Source of the DNA: Prochlorococcus marinus str. MIT 9401
GTDB taxonomy: Bacteria; Cyanobacteriota; Cyanobacteriia; PCC-6307; Cyanobiaceae
DNA length: 64,000 nucleotides
Reading direction: 5' to 3'
NCBI RefSeq assembly: GCF_000760095.1
Contig: NZ_JNAR01000006.1
Location: 1 to 64,000, forward strand
The notes below the pieces were generated by a model, which was not told the origin of the DNA, did not search any database, and was given only the letters and a program-made list of their open reading frames with translations. Made by a program: the position numbers and the translations under genes. Position 1 is the first letter of the stretch. The number at the start of each line of letters is the position of its first letter. Positions 1 to 10,819 of this stretch are shown one piece after another.

Positions 1-312
1 TGTTTTTGGTGCTGATTCAACAAGTGCTTTTGCATCGCCAAGACCTAGACCAGTTGCATTTCTTACAACTTTAAGGACTTTAATCTTTGCAGCTGCATCA
101 AAGCTTTCGAGAACTACATCAAATTCAGTTTTTTCTTCAGCAGCGCCACCATCTGCCTCACCGCCAGCTGCTCCTGGAGCTGCCATTACTACACCTGCAG
201 AAGCTGCAGCAGATACACCAAAAGCCTCTTCAATTTGCTTTACAAGCTCAGATGCTTCTAAAAGTGATAGAGATTTTAATGATTCAAGAATTTCTTCAGT
301 TTTTGCGGACAT
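1..312 (-). CDS. rplL: 50S ribosomal protein L7/L12, C-terminus cut by window edge
   Basis: This is the multicopy acidic stalk protein of the large ribosomal subunit, which recruits translation factors. 104 codons are visible from the ATG at 310-312. They show the N-terminal dimerisation helix ([20 protein letters not shown]), the alanine/glycine-rich hinge and the start of the C-terminal domain ([19 protein letters not shown], then the GLGLGDAK motif). The stop lies beyond base 1, so about 25 residues are missing. It follows rplJ with a 28-bp gap, the usual L10-L12 pair. Confidence 0.97.
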   Translation of the reverse strand, partial: MSAKTEEILESLKSLSLLEASELVKQIEEAFGVSAAASAGVVMAAPGAAGGEADGGAAEEKTEFDVVLESFDAAAKIKVLKVVRNATGLGLGDAKALVESAPKT

Positions 313-340
313 TTTCTTAAAAGTTAATTAGGTTTTGAAT

Positions 341-868
341 TTAGGATTCTGATTTTTCAGAATGTTGCTTAAGTGATCTAGCAAGTCCAGAAGGTACTTC
401 ATTAATTGAAATCGCAATTTTTGTTGCAACGCCATTAAGAGCACCAGCAATTTTTGCCATTAATACTTCTTTAGATGGAAGACTTGCAATTTCTTTTATT
501 TCAGAATCGCTTAGAAGTCTGCCTTCAAATAAAGCTCCTTTGGTTTCGGATTTTTTGGTGTCTTTTTGAAAAGATTGGATAGCTTTTACAGCACCACCAA
601 CATCTTCTTTAATTAAGACAAAAGCATTAGTTCCGTTCAGTAAAGATTCAAGATCGTTCCAATTACTATCTCCATCAATAGCTTTGCGCATTAATGAATT
701 TTTAGTAACTTTGCAAATGCCGTTAGTTGTTTGCAATCTGGATCGCAAATCTGACATTTCTTTGATAGTTAAACCTTTATAGTCAAGAACTACAGCCATT
801 TCCGAGTCGTTTAATAGAGATTTAATCTCAGTAACGATTTGTTGCTTATTCTCTAGTGTTCGGCCCAT
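341..868 (-). CDS. rplJ: 50S ribosomal protein L10
   Basis: L10 anchors the L7/L12 stalk on 23S rRNA. The 175-residue product has the family length, opens with the typical [16 protein letters not shown] helix and continues with the [20 protein letters not shown] motif; the C-terminal helix that binds L12 dimers is present. It sits between rplA and rplL. In many bacteria an L10 or L10-L12 complex represses this operon through the rplJ leader; the 190-bp leader upstream here carries hairpins that could serve this role. Confidence 0.97.
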   Translation of the reverse strand: MGRTLENKQQIVTEIKSLLNDSEMAVVLDYKGLTIKEMSDLRSRLQTTNGICKVTKNSLMRKAIDGDSNWNDLESLLNGTNAFVLIKEDVGGAVKAIQSFQKDTKKSETKGALFEGRLLSDSEIKEIASLPSKEVLMAKIAGALNGVATKIAISINEVPSGLARSLKQHSEKSES

Positions 869-1058
869 TGATGTTTTTTGGATCGTAATTTAGGGAGAGC
901 AGGAAATGCGGCAAAGTTCTTATAAAGAGGCCGCTTTTATTAGATCCAAAAAGAAATAATTTAAGACGAGTCCTCGGTAGGAATTAAAAATTTAGAAAAA
1001 CTAAATCAACCTACTTTCTTTGGCCGTATTATTGCAATATAAATTATACTACAAAGAG
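869..1058 (-). promoter_or_regulatory. Structured rplJ leader, possible L10 autoregulatory RNA
   Basis: This 190-bp gap lies inside an otherwise tight ribosomal-protein operon. On the minus strand GTAGG/CCTAC (977-981 with 1010-1014) closes a hairpin that continues as ATTTAG/CTAAAT (990-995 with 1001-1006). Nearer the gene GCGGC pairs with GCCGC (908-912 with 930-934). No T-run follows either stem, so this is not an obvious terminator. The position matches known L10 leaders; assignment as one is inference. Confidence 0.45.
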
Positions 1059-1766
1059 TTAACCTTCAGGTTGGTAATCTTGTACAGCATTTATATCTAC
1101 TTGAACCGAAGGCCCCATTGTTGAAGTTACATAAAAAGTTTTCCAATACTTTCCCTTGGCTCCACTTGGTTTATTTTTATCAATTGACTCTTGTAAGGTT
1201 TTCAAGTTGTCAAATAAAGCCTCTTTTGTGAAACTTGCTTTTCCAAAGCGTACATGAACGATTCCAGCCTTATCTGCTCTAAATTCGAGCTTACCAGCTT
1301 TGAATTCTTTTATTGCATTAGCAATATCATTAGTTACTGTTCCAGCTTTAGGATTAGGCATTAAACCTCTAGGTCCTAAAACTCTTCCTAATTTTGCAAC
1401 CTTTGGCATCATATCTGGAGTTGCAATAAGTAGATCAAACTCCATATTTCCTTTGTTGATGCTTTCCACAAGATCTTCTTCGCCAAATAAATCTGCACCA
1501 GCAGTCTTTGCTTTCGATACATTCTCACCGCTTGTGATTACTGCGATTTTGATGCTTTGGCCAGTACCATGTGGTAATGCAACAGTGGTCCTTAATTGTT
1601 GATCAGTATATTTTGGATCAATACCTAAACGAATATGTGCTTCGATAGTTTCATCAAATTTTGCATTAGCGTTTTCCTTGATAATACTAAGAGCTTCAAG
1701 TGGTGCGTAAATGCGATCTTCTATCTTTGTTGATAGAGCCGCCATTCTTTTGGATAGTTTTTTCAT
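1059..1766 (-). CDS. rplA: 50S ribosomal protein L1
   Basis: L1 forms the mobile L1 stalk near the ribosomal E site and is often a translational repressor of its own operon. The 235-residue length is normal. The central signature is visible as [18 protein letters not shown], followed by [18 protein letters not shown]. It lies 66 bp downstream of rplK, in the conserved rplK-rplA order. The start is ATG with no strong Shine-Dalgarno sequence. Confidence 0.97.
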   Translation of the reverse strand: MKKLSKRMAALSTKIEDRIYAPLEALSIIKENANAKFDETIEAHIRLGIDPKYTDQQLRTTVALPHGTGQSIKIAVITSGENVSKAKTAGADLFGEEDLVESINKGNMEFDLLIATPDMMPKVAKLGRVLGPRGLMPNPKAGTVTNDIANAIKEFKAGKLEFRADKAGIVHVRFGKASFTKEALFDNLKTLQESIDKNKPSGAKGKYWKTFYVTSTMGPSVQVDINAVQDYQPEG

Positions 1767-1832
1767 AATAATATTGGGTGCAAACGGTTATTAACTAACC
1801 TCCCCTAAATAGTGAGAAATTTTGTAAGGAAC

Positions 1833-2258
1833 TCAATCAGTAATAGAGACGCCCATATTACGAGCAGTACCCTCAATTACTTTCATTGCAGATTCAACAC
1901 TAGAACAGTTTAGATCAGGAAGCTTAGTTTTGGCTATCTCTTCTAATTGAGCTTTACTTATATTCCCAACAGAGCCTTTTGCGGATTCACCTGATCCTTT
2001 CTCTATACCAGCTGCTTTTGTTATTAAGACGGAAGCAGGAGGTGTTTTTGTGATAAAAGTAAAGCTTCTATCTTCAAAAACAGAAATCTCAACTGGAATT
2101 ACAAAACCTGCTTTATCTTGTGTCCTTGCATTATATTCTTTGCAAAATGCCATGATATTGACACCATGCTGTCCTAAAGCTGGCCCTACAGGAGGAGCAG
2201 GATTTGCTTTGCCTGCTTGTAGAGCAAGCTTGATAACTGCAACAATTTTTTTTGCCAT
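1833..2258 (-). CDS. rplK: 50S ribosomal protein L11
   Basis: L11 binds the GTPase-associated centre of 23S rRNA. The 141-residue protein is full length. The N-terminal proline-rich segment [19 protein letters not shown] is intact, and the C-terminal rRNA-binding domain includes [12 protein letters not shown] and the end motif ARNMGVSI. It follows nusG by 67 bp in the classic secE-nusG-rplK-rplA order. Confidence 0.97.
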   Translation of the reverse strand: MAKKIVAVIKLALQAGKANPAPPVGPALGQHGVNIMAFCKEYNARTQDKAGFVIPVEISVFEDRSFTFITKTPPASVLITKAAGIEKGSGESAKGSVGNISKAQLEEIAKTKLPDLNCSSVESAMKVIEGTARNMGVSITD

Positions 2259-2325
2259 TAGATTAGAGAATTTAAGCTGAAGTAGAAAATCATAATTTTA
2301 CTCGATAAACAAGAACAATTAGAAA

Positions 2326-2937
2326 TTAATTTTGTTTATTGATTTGGGAGAATTCTAATTCTACAGGAGTCTCGCGCCCAAATATTGAAAGTAATGCTTT
2401 TAATTTATTTCTTTCTCCAGAAACTTCTATAACTTCTCCTTGGAAATCCTTGAACGGACCGCTAGTTACAATGATTCTATCTTTTTCTTCAATATCTAAC
2501 TTAATTACAGCTTTTTTCTCTGATGCGCGCTTAAAGATTCTATTAACTTCTTGTCTTGATAATGGTCGAGGTTTGATATGACCTCGAGATCTTCCGCTGC
2601 CTCTACCGTCTTCAGCACCGACAAAGTTAATTACATTTGGAGTACTTTTAACAGCCATCATTGTATCTTCATCCAAAATCATTCTTACGAGGACATAACC
2701 CGGGAAAACTTTTTCTTCAGTAGTTTGTCTGCTTCCATCTTTTTTTAATTTAATTCCTGGAGTTTGAGGAATTTCAATTTCAATGATTCGATTATTGACA
2801 CCTAAAGTTACTGACCTCTGCTCCAGAGTCGCTTTTACTTTTTTTTCACAGCTTGATGCTACTTGAACTGCATACCATCTTGCGATGCTTGTATTTGCTT
2901 TTGAAGAAGCAAGGCTTGTAGTTAATTCATTACTCAT
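2326..2937 (-). CDS. nusG: Transcription termination/antitermination factor NusG
   Basis: NusG binds RNA polymerase and links it to Rho, NusA or the ribosome. Residues about 19-130 form the NGN domain (it begins ARWYAVQVASSCEKKVKATL and contains PGYVLVRM). Residues about 150-200 form the KOW domain (VTSGPFKDFQGEVIEV and GRETPVELEF). At 203 residues it is slightly longer than E. coli NusG because of an N-terminal Ser/Thr-rich leader of about 18 residues, as is common in cyanobacteria. It lies 51 bp after secE. Confidence 0.96.
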   Translation of the reverse strand: MSNELTTSLASSKANTSIARWYAVQVASSCEKKVKATLEQRSVTLGVNNRIIEIEIPQTPGIKLKKDGSRQTTEEKVFPGYVLVRMILDEDTMMAVKSTPNVINFVGAEDGRGSGRSRGHIKPRPLSRQEVNRIFKRASEKKAVIKLDIEEKDRIIVTSGPFKDFQGEVIEVSGERNKLKALLSIFGRETPVELEFSQINKQN

Positions 2938-2988
2938 TTTTCTGGAAGCTTAATTAAAATCTTTATTAATGGATATTTGGGAGATAAT

Positions 2989-3231
2989 TCAACCAAAAAT
3001 TTGTGAGGCTGCCCATCCATAGAATCTGCTAACAGAAGCAATGGCTGCAGCAGAAAACGACACCATAATTATAACTGCTACTGATTCGCTAAAAAGCTGT
3101 TGTTTGTTAGGCCACACGACAAGTTTAAGCTCATCGTAGGTAGATCTAAAAAAATTATTCTTTTTTTTAGGCTCTTCAACTTCAGGAGAATCCTTTTTCA
3201 GAGGTTCTTTATTAGTAGTGGGACTTGTCAC
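2989..3231 (-). CDS. secE: Preprotein translocase subunit SecE
   Basis: SecE is the small clamp subunit of the SecYEG channel in plasma and thylakoid membranes. This is the single-span cyanobacterial form of 80 residues: a charged, disordered N-terminus, the conserved amphipathic STYDELKLVVWPNKQQ segment, then one transmembrane helix near residues 52-75. The start is GTG at 3229-3231. It is the first gene of the secE-nusG-ribosomal protein run and starts 62 bp after the end of the Clp gene. Confidence 0.95.
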   Translation of the reverse strand: MTSPTTNKEPLKKDSPEVEEPKKKNNFFRSTYDELKLVVWPNKQQLFSESVAVIIMVSFSAAAIASVSRFYGWAASQIFG

Positions 3232-3292
3232 AAAATTTTTTAGAAATTAAGCTTTATGCTTTAGTATTTATTTTAGCTTATTGATTTACTCC

Positions 3293-6046
3293 TCAGCTAG
3301 GTTTGAAAACGATCTCATCTTTTTTAGCAGAGTTAAGTTTAATTGTTATATTTTTTTTATTTTTGAAGTTATCTTCTAAAAGTTTTGCAGCCAAGGGATT
3401 TTCTATTTGTCTTCTAAGTTCTCTGCTAAGGGGCCTAGCACCATATTCAGGTTCGTAAGAATCGTTTGCAATTTTATTAATAACTTTTTTGTCTATAACG
3501 ATATTTATTTTCTGTTCAAGTAATAAGTTTTTTAAATCTTCTGTTTGTAAAATTATTATTTTTTGAAGTTCATCAATAGACAATGGATTAAACTTTACTA
3601 CTTCGTCAATTCTATTTAAAAATTCAGGTCTAAAAATTGAAGACAATGTATTATTAATTGAATCATCTAAGGTTTGTTGGTCTTCTTCTGACTTTCCCTC
3701 ACCTACAATCTTTTGTGAATACTCCAGTATAGATTTACCAGCTAGGTTGCTTGTCATAATGATTACAGTATTTTTGAAGTCTACGGTCCTTCCTTGAGAG
3801 TCTGTTAATCTTCCTTCGTCTAAGACTTGTAAAAGGATATTAAAAACTTCTGAATGTGCTTTTTCTATCTCATCAAGAAGTATTACTGAGTAGGGTTTAC
3901 GTCTTACAGCTTCAGTTAATTGACCTCCCTCTTCATAACCAACATAACCTGGAGGAGCTCCCAAAAGTCTTGCTACGGCATTTTTCTCCATATATTCACT
4001 CATATCTAATCTTAAAAGTGCGTCTTCTTCATCAAATAAAGCTGTTGCAAGAGATTTTGCTAATTCTGTTTTGCCAACACCTGTAGGACCCATAAATAAA
4101 AAAGATCCTACAGGTCTTTTAGGACTTTTCATGCCAACGCGAGCTCTTCTAATTGCGGCAGAGACAGCTTCTATAGCTTTTTCTTGTCCAATAACTTTTT
4201 CACTTAGCTCTATTTCTAGATTGACTAATTTCTTACGTTCATTTGACACTACTTTAGAAATTGGAATACCTGTAATTTTTGAGATAACATCAGCAATATC
4301 ATCAGGTTCAACTTGATATTTAAAAGGGAAATTTCTATTTTTCTTTATTTTATTGAAGTTGTCTTCAACTTTTTGTATTTCATTCTCTATTTCATTTAAC
4401 TCTTCTTCAAGGTTTTCTAAATAATCCAGATCATTTTCAATTTCGCGATTTGATTTATCTTTAATTTGTTTTGTTAGCCTATCTTCTTCTTTCATTAAAA
4501 TGGATAATTGCTCCATTTCCTCCCGCAAATTGTTCCAATTGTCCAAAAGAACGTTCAATTTTGCCTCTGATTGTTGCCTCATATGTAACAGTTTTTCTTG
4601 AGCTTCGATATTTTCTCCTTGCAAATTATTCAGTTTTTCATTAATAGTAAGAAGTTTGTTTTCTTGCTGGATAATTATTTGTGGCTTTTTATTAGACTCA
4701 ATTTTTAGCTCTGCAGCTGCTTCATCAATTAAATCAATTGCTTTATCAGGAAGACATTTATCGCTGATGTATCTGTCGGCCAACTTTGCAGAATAGTTTA
4801 CAGCTTCTTCAGAAATTTTTATGCCATGATGTGATTCATATTTCTTTTTGATACCTTTCAGTATTTTTGCGCTTAATTCTACTGAAGGTTCATTAACTGT
4901 TATCTTTTGAAAGCAATTATTTAATGCTTGATCTTTTTCAATAGTTTCGCGAAATTTCTCAGGTGTTGTTGTACCGATACATCTAAGTTCTCCTTCAGCC
5001 AGTAAAGGTTTTAAGATATTGCTAATGTCGGTAGAAGATCTGTCAGAACTTAATATTGAATGAATTTCATCAATAAATAGAATCGTTCCTTGGCGTGGAT
5101 TTTTTAATTCCTGCATTATTAAGCTTAGCCTTTCTTCTAGTTGGCCTCTAAATTTTGTCCCAGAAACTAAAGTACCTAAGTCAAGCGAAATAATTTTAAA
5201 ATCCTTTAAAGAATCAGGAACTTTTTTGTCTACAATTAATTGAGCAAGTAATTTTGCAATTGAGGTTTTACCAACTCCAGGATTGCCGATAAGTATAGGA
5301 TTATTTTTGTTCCTTCTGCAGAGTACCCTCATTAAATTATTGATCTCATTTTCTCTTCCTAAAACGGGATCCATTAAGCCTTTTTTAGCTGATTCTGTTA
5401 AATCTTTTCCATAAATTAAAAGTGCATTTTCATCTTTCCCAGCTTGTTTTTTGGTTTTAATTTCAAGTTTACTTTTGGGTAATGGAACAATAGCTTCTTT
5501 AAATTTATCTTCTTTAACTAAAGTCTCTTTATTTGATTCAAAATTAGATTGATTATTTATTTCAAGTACGTTCTCATAATTTAAAGAATCTTTTGATAGA
5601 TTAATATTTGGGAAAAACTTTAATTCTTCTTCTAATTTTTCCATCGAAAGGTTGCTTTCTTCAAAAACATAATTTCCAATTCTTAAATCTCTTCCAAGAG
5701 CAATAAGTAAATGAGGGATTTCTATGAATCTAGAACCCCATTGGATTTTAATCTGATTTGCATTATCTAATAAAATTTCTAAATCTTCTCCGATAGTAAA
5801 AATATCCGACTCATTTATTGGAGTTTCTTCTAAAAAATCTTCTGTTATATCTAAAACTGTATCTTGGTCGATTGATAATTTTTCAATGAAAGCAAAGAAT
5901 TCACTTGATGTGAACAATGTATGAATTATGTGTTCAATATTAAATTCGCTATGATCCCATTTTTTTGCTGTTTCTTCCCCTAATAAAAGAAGATTCCAAC
6001 TTATATCGCTAAATAATTCAGGACTGGATGTAAGTGTTTCTCTCAT
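3293..6046 (-). CDS. clpB2: ClpB-type AAA+ unfoldase (ClpB2-like)
   Basis: An Hsp100 protein of 917 residues with two AAA+ modules. Walker A1 is GNPGVGKT near residues 254-261 and Walker B1 is ILFIDEIH. Walker A2 is GPTGVGKT near residues 652-659 and Walker B2 is VILLDEIEKA. A charged coiled-coil middle domain lies at about 440-570. No ClpP-docking IGF/LGF loop is visible after the second module, which argues for a disaggregase or unfoldase and against a ClpC protease partner. The N-domain is divergent from the usual ClpB repeat. Marine cyanobacteria typically carry a second ClpB of this kind; the ClpB2 name is inferred. Confidence 0.88.
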   Translation of the reverse strand: MRETLTSSPELFSDISWNLLLLGEETAKKWDHSEFNIEHIIHTLFTSSEFFAFIEKLSIDQDTVLDITEDFLEETPINESDIFTIGEDLEILLDNANQIKIQWGSRFIEIPHLLIALGRDLRIGNYVFEESNLSMEKLEEELKFFPNINLSKDSLNYENVLEINNQSNFESNKETLVKEDKFKEAIVPLPKSKLEIKTKKQAGKDENALLIYGKDLTESAKKGLMDPVLGRENEINNLMRVLCRRNKNNPILIGNPGVGKTSIAKLLAQLIVDKKVPDSLKDFKIISLDLGTLVSGTKFRGQLEERLSLIMQELKNPRQGTILFIDEIHSILSSDRSSTDISNILKPLLAEGELRCIGTTTPEKFRETIEKDQALNNCFQKITVNEPSVELSAKILKGIKKKYESHHGIKISEEAVNYSAKLADRYISDKCLPDKAIDLIDEAAAELKIESNKKPQIIIQQENKLLTINEKLNNLQGENIEAQEKLLHMRQQSEAKLNVLLDNWNNLREEMEQLSILMKEEDRLTKQIKDKSNREIENDLDYLENLEEELNEIENEIQKVEDNFNKIKKNRNFPFKYQVEPDDIADVISKITGIPISKVVSNERKKLVNLEIELSEKVIGQEKAIEAVSAAIRRARVGMKSPKRPVGSFLFMGPTGVGKTELAKSLATALFDEEDALLRLDMSEYMEKNAVARLLGAPPGYVGYEEGGQLTEAVRRKPYSVILLDEIEKAHSEVFNILLQVLDEGRLTDSQGRTVDFKNTVIIMTSNLAGKSILEYSQKIVGEGKSEEDQQTLDDSINNTLSSIFRPEFLNRIDEVVKFNPLSIDELQKIIILQTEDLKNLLLEQKINIVIDKKVINKIANDSYEPEYGARPLSRELRRQIENPLAAKLLEDNFKNKKNITIKLNSAKKDEIVFKPS

Positions 6047-6306
6047 AAAACTATAAAAACTATAGTTGATTACTAATTAATATTCTAAATAGTTTCTGCA
6101 TTAATAATCATCCAATAATTTTTAAATTGTAAGATGAATTTAAAAAATATGTTTGTGTGAGGGGTTACAGGAACTTTGGAATTAATAAAAGGGTTAACTA
6201 ATATTTAAGTTGTTTTGAAATTAAAAATTATAATTGGTTAACATATATATTTCAGATATTAGCCAAATAGTTCAGCTATTTATAGGATTTAAATAGTAAT
6301 AATTAA

Positions 6307-7602
<1,296 letters not shown>

Positions 7603-7607
7603 TTTTT

Positions 7608-9275
7608 TTAGCGCTTAAGTTTTTCTAAACGTGAGCCTTTTCTCATACTTAATTGGCACTTTATCCAATCAATACTTATTGGTAGTGCAAAAAAAAGTGG
7701 CAACAATGCAAAATTATTTTGTTTATTGGTTACAAGTAAAGCAGATGCAATTGATAAGCTTCCTATGAGAATTGAATGACCTAAAGTTTTTTGCGCAGTA
7801 AACATTTTTTTGAATTGCCTATCAGACTCTCCCATTCTTATTTGCAATTGTAAATCGCCCTGTTCTAATCTTTCTAAACTTTCATCTATTCTTTTGGGAA
7901 TTCCAACAGCTTTCGATCCTAGTTCACCTACTTGCCTTCCAAATTGGTTAATTAAATCGTTGGGAGTTTGATTATTTGAAGTCATAAGTTCTATTAAATA
8001 AGGCTTGGTAACTGATACAAGGTTAAACCCTGGATCAAGCATTCTACCAACTCCTTCAAAAGTTGATAAAGCTCTCATCACAAAGATTAAATCTACTGGC
8101 AGTTGAAATGGCGTTTCATAAACCAGTTCGTATAAATCTCCAGATAATTTTTCAATAATATTAGGACTAAATGGCGGAGTTAAGGCTTCTTTAAGCATCA
8201 ATCTGACTAATCTTCTTACTGGTCCTACATCAATATCTTTTGAAATTAGCCCAGCTAGTTGTAATTGACTAACAAGTGATGAGGCGTCTCTAAGAGCAGC
8301 AGCCTTAACCATCCCCCCTAATCTTGTTTGAAGGTTATTTGAGATGTTCCCCATCATTCCAAAATCATAAAAAATCAATTTACCTTCACTTGAAACTGCT
8401 AGATTCCCTGGATGAGGATCTGCATGAAAAAACCCGTAATTTACTAATTGTTTTAAGTAGCTGATTGCACCTATCTCTGCAATTTTAGATAAATCAATTT
8501 CTTGTGATTTTAATTTTTCTAAATCGCTTATTTTTGTCCCTTCTACATAACTTAAGCAAAGCACTTTTTCACTGCTCATATCCCAAATTACTTCAGGAAC
8601 TTTAACATTTTCATCATCAAGAAATTGCTGCCTAAATCTTGCTGCATATTGCGCTTCGCAATTAAAATCAAGTTCTTTCATAAGAACTTTCCTACACTCT
8701 TTAGCAATCTCAACCCAGTTTCTACCTCGACTCCAATTCTTATTTTTCTGCAATAATCCTGCTATTTGCTGCATTATGCCCAAATCGATAATAAACAATT
8801 CTTTTAAATTGGGTCTTTGAACTTTAAAAACTACTTTCTTACCATCTTTTAAAGTCGCTCTATGAACCTGAGCTAGTGATGCTGATCCAACCGGATCGCA
8901 TATTATTTGATCTATTTCATTAAACTTAGACCCTATTTCATTTCTTATAGTCTCTTCAACTTGTGCAAATGAAAAATTAGGTACTTGATCCTGCAATTTA
9001 GACAATTCCTGTATCCAGGTATTAGGAATTAAATCAGGTCTCGCTGATAATAATTGTCCAATTTTAATAAATGCTGAACCAAGCTTTATTAATTGATTAG
9101 TAAACCACCTAGCTCTTTTAATTTGGACCCTACTTTTTTGGTCGCTCTTAGTTTTAAAAATTGTAAATCTAATATTATCTATCCATAAATTTAATAAAAG
9201 CGAAATCAGAGTTATCCAAATAAGAAAGAACCTCTTCAATTTTTTTAAACGATAATGCAGAACGTGATAACTCAT
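7608..9275 (-). CDS. UbiB/ABC1 (ADCK) family atypical kinase
   Basis: Members of this family support isoprenoid-quinone or tocopherol/plastoquinone homeostasis and have an atypical kinase fold with weak or absent protein-kinase activity. The diagnostic KxGQ motif is seen in AFIKIGQLLSARPDLIP. The alanine-rich loop GSASLAQVHRA, the ATP-contacting Lys in VVFKVQRP, the catalytic FFHADPHPGNL and the metal-binding DFG in IFYDFGMMG are all intact. Hydrophobic helices occur at the N-terminus and near residues 500-535. The 555 residues match cyanobacterial paralogues. It overlaps the upstream 105-residue gene by 4 bp (ATGA), suggesting translational coupling. Confidence 0.9.
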   Translation of the reverse strand: MSYHVLHYRLKKLKRFFLIWITLISLLLNLWIDNIRFTIFKTKSDQKSRVQIKRARWFTNQLIKLGSAFIKIGQLLSARPDLIPNTWIQELSKLQDQVPNFSFAQVEETIRNEIGSKFNEIDQIICDPVGSASLAQVHRATLKDGKKVVFKVQRPNLKELFIIDLGIMQQIAGLLQKNKNWSRGRNWVEIAKECRKVLMKELDFNCEAQYAARFRQQFLDDENVKVPEVIWDMSSEKVLCLSYVEGTKISDLEKLKSQEIDLSKIAEIGAISYLKQLVNYGFFHADPHPGNLAVSSEGKLIFYDFGMMGNISNNLQTRLGGMVKAAALRDASSLVSQLQLAGLISKDIDVGPVRRLVRLMLKEALTPPFSPNIIEKLSGDLYELVYETPFQLPVDLIFVMRALSTFEGVGRMLDPGFNLVSVTKPYLIELMTSNNQTPNDLINQFGRQVGELGSKAVGIPKRIDESLERLEQGDLQLQIRMGESDRQFKKMFTAQKTLGHSILIGSLSIASALLVTNKQNNFALLPLFFALPISIDWIKCQLSMRKGSRLEKLKR

Positions 9276-9589
9276 TTAATTTGATTATTTATAGTTTTAT
9301 TAAAGAGATCAATTTGCTTATTGATACCTTCAATTTCATTTAAAGCTTTTTTTATTTTGGGATCTTGATAAGTATTTGTAGACTCATTTTCTTCAATATT
9401 CTCTGCTTTTTCTAGTCTTGATGCTTCTTCGATTATGGATTCTTTTAAATTATCAAATTCTTTTTTGAGAATTTCAGGAGCATCCTGAGCAATATGTGTT
9501 GCTTCTTCAATTTTTTCAACCAATATTTCGTTTAATTTTTCGGTTACTTTCTTAATGGCAGCTTTTAAAAGGTAATCAGAGTTGGTCAT
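9272..9589 (-). CDS. Conserved hypothetical, predicted coiled coil
   Basis: I do not recognise a named family. The 105-residue product is highly charged and helical throughout, with heptad-like hydrophobics (for example KALNEIEGINKQIDLFNKTI at the C-terminus), and has no signal peptide or transmembrane segment. Its TGA overlaps the ATG of the UbiB-like kinase, so the two are probably co-transcribed and may act together; this is inference from position alone. The start is ATG at 9587-9589. Confidence 0.8.
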   Translation of the reverse strand: MTNSDYLLKAAIKKVTEKLNEILVEKIEEATHIAQDAPEILKKEFDNLKESIIEEASRLEKAENIEENESTNTYQDPKIKKALNEIEGINKQIDLFNKTINNQIK

Positions 9590-9841
9590 GAAAAATATAA
9601 TGTTTCAACGGCAATTGATTTTTCGATATGATTTAATAATAGATCAATACAGAACGTTTCACGTAACCGATCATTTTGATAATTAATTTTTTATGTTTTT
9701 CCTATGTAAGTTTGTTTCTATATTAAGCTTTTTTCTCTTTTTTCTTTTAACTTATATTTATATAAAGGTTGAGGTATTTACTTTAAAAATATCTTCTAAC
9801 CAAGAACTCATCTAATTAACTACAAAAGGAGTTTTTAAAAA

Positions 9842-10798
9842 TTGGAAATCATTGAGTCAGATGTAGTTATTATCGGAGGAGGCCCCGCCGGATGTACTTG
9901 CGCACTTTATACATCTCGTTCAAATTTAAAGACAGTAATTTTAGATAAAAATCCATCTGTTGGCGCCTTAGCAATAACTCATCAAATAGCTAATTATCCA
10001 GGGGTTCCTGTTGATATAAGTGGAGAAAAATTACTTACCCTAATGAGAGAACAGGCTGTGCAATATGGTACAGATTATAGAAGAGCGCAAGTGTTTGGAA
10101 TAGACGCTAGTGGAGAATGGAAAATGGTTTACACGCCCGAAGGCACTTTTAAAGCTAAAGCACTTGTACTTGCAAGTGGAGCCATGGGTAGGCCTGCATC
10201 ATTTAAGGGAGAAGCGGATTTTCTTGGTAAAGGAGTAAGTTATTGTGCTACATGTGATGGGGCTTTTTATAAAAATAGAGAGGTTGCCGTTGTTGGAGTA
10301 AACAAGGAGGCAATTGAAGAGGCAACTGTTCTAACTAAATTCGCATCAACCGTGCATTGGATTACATCAAGTGATCCTAAATCAGATAACGAAGAAGCTA
10401 TGGAATTGATGGATAATTCAAATATAAAACATTGGAGTAGAACAAGATTATTAGAAATATTGGGAGATGATATGGGTGTTAATGGGGTCGTTGTAAAAAA
10501 TAAGCAAGAGGAAAATCCTATCAATTTAAATTTAGATGGAGTGTTTGTCTACATGAGTGGTTCGAAGCCTATTACTGATTTTTTAGGGGATCAAATTGCT
10601 TTAAAAGAAGACGGAGGAGTTATTGTGGATGACTTTATGTCTACAAATTCTGATGGAGTATGGGCTATTGGAGATATAAGAAACACACCATTTAAGCAAG
10701 CCGTAGTTGCAGCTTCTGACGGATGTATTGCTGCAATGTCAATTGATAGATATTTAAATAGTAGAAAAAATATTAGAGTGGATTGGATTCATTCTTAA
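9842..10798 (+). CDS. Thioredoxin-reductase-like flavoprotein lacking the NADPH signature
   Basis: A 318-residue FAD-dependent disulfide reductase. The FAD site GGGPAGCTCALYTSRSN is at residues 12-28, the redox-active CATC lies in SYCATCDGAFY near residue 136, and the C-terminal FAD motif is GVWAIGDIR. Where NADPH-dependent enzymes have GGGDSAxEEA and HRRxxxRA, this protein reads VGVNKEAIEEA and WITSSDPKSDN, so canonical NADPH binding looks lost. Pyridine-nucleotide-independent thioredoxin reductases (DTR and FFTR types) are described in cyanobacteria, and this may be one. The start is TTG with AGGAG 10 bp upstream. It is divergent from the small coiled-coil gene. Confidence 0.85.
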   Translation: MEIIESDVVIIGGGPAGCTCALYTSRSNLKTVILDKNPSVGALAITHQIANYPGVPVDISGEKLLTLMREQAVQYGTDYRRAQVFGIDASGEWKMVYTPEGTFKAKALVLASGAMGRPASFKGEADFLGKGVSYCATCDGAFYKNREVAVVGVNKEAIEEATVLTKFASTVHWITSSDPKSDNEEAMELMDNSNIKHWSRTRLLEILGDDMGVNGVVVKNKQEENPINLNLDGVFVYMSGSKPITDFLGDQIALKEDGGVIVDDFMSTNSDGVWAIGDIRNTPFKQAVVAASDGCIAAMSIDRYLNSRKNIRVDWIHS

Positions 10799-10819
10799 AT
10801 AAAATATTTCTTTTTTGAT

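Noticed and set aside
1300-1602. Open frame of 100 codons on the plus strand opposite rplA
   Set aside because: It is the antisense shadow of a conserved ribosomal protein gene and has no independent support.
6155-6165. Minus-strand ACCCCTCACAC resembling the core of the cyanobacterial small RNA Yfr1
   Set aside because: It differs by one base from the core as I remember it, and no flanking stem-loops or terminator T-run surround it.
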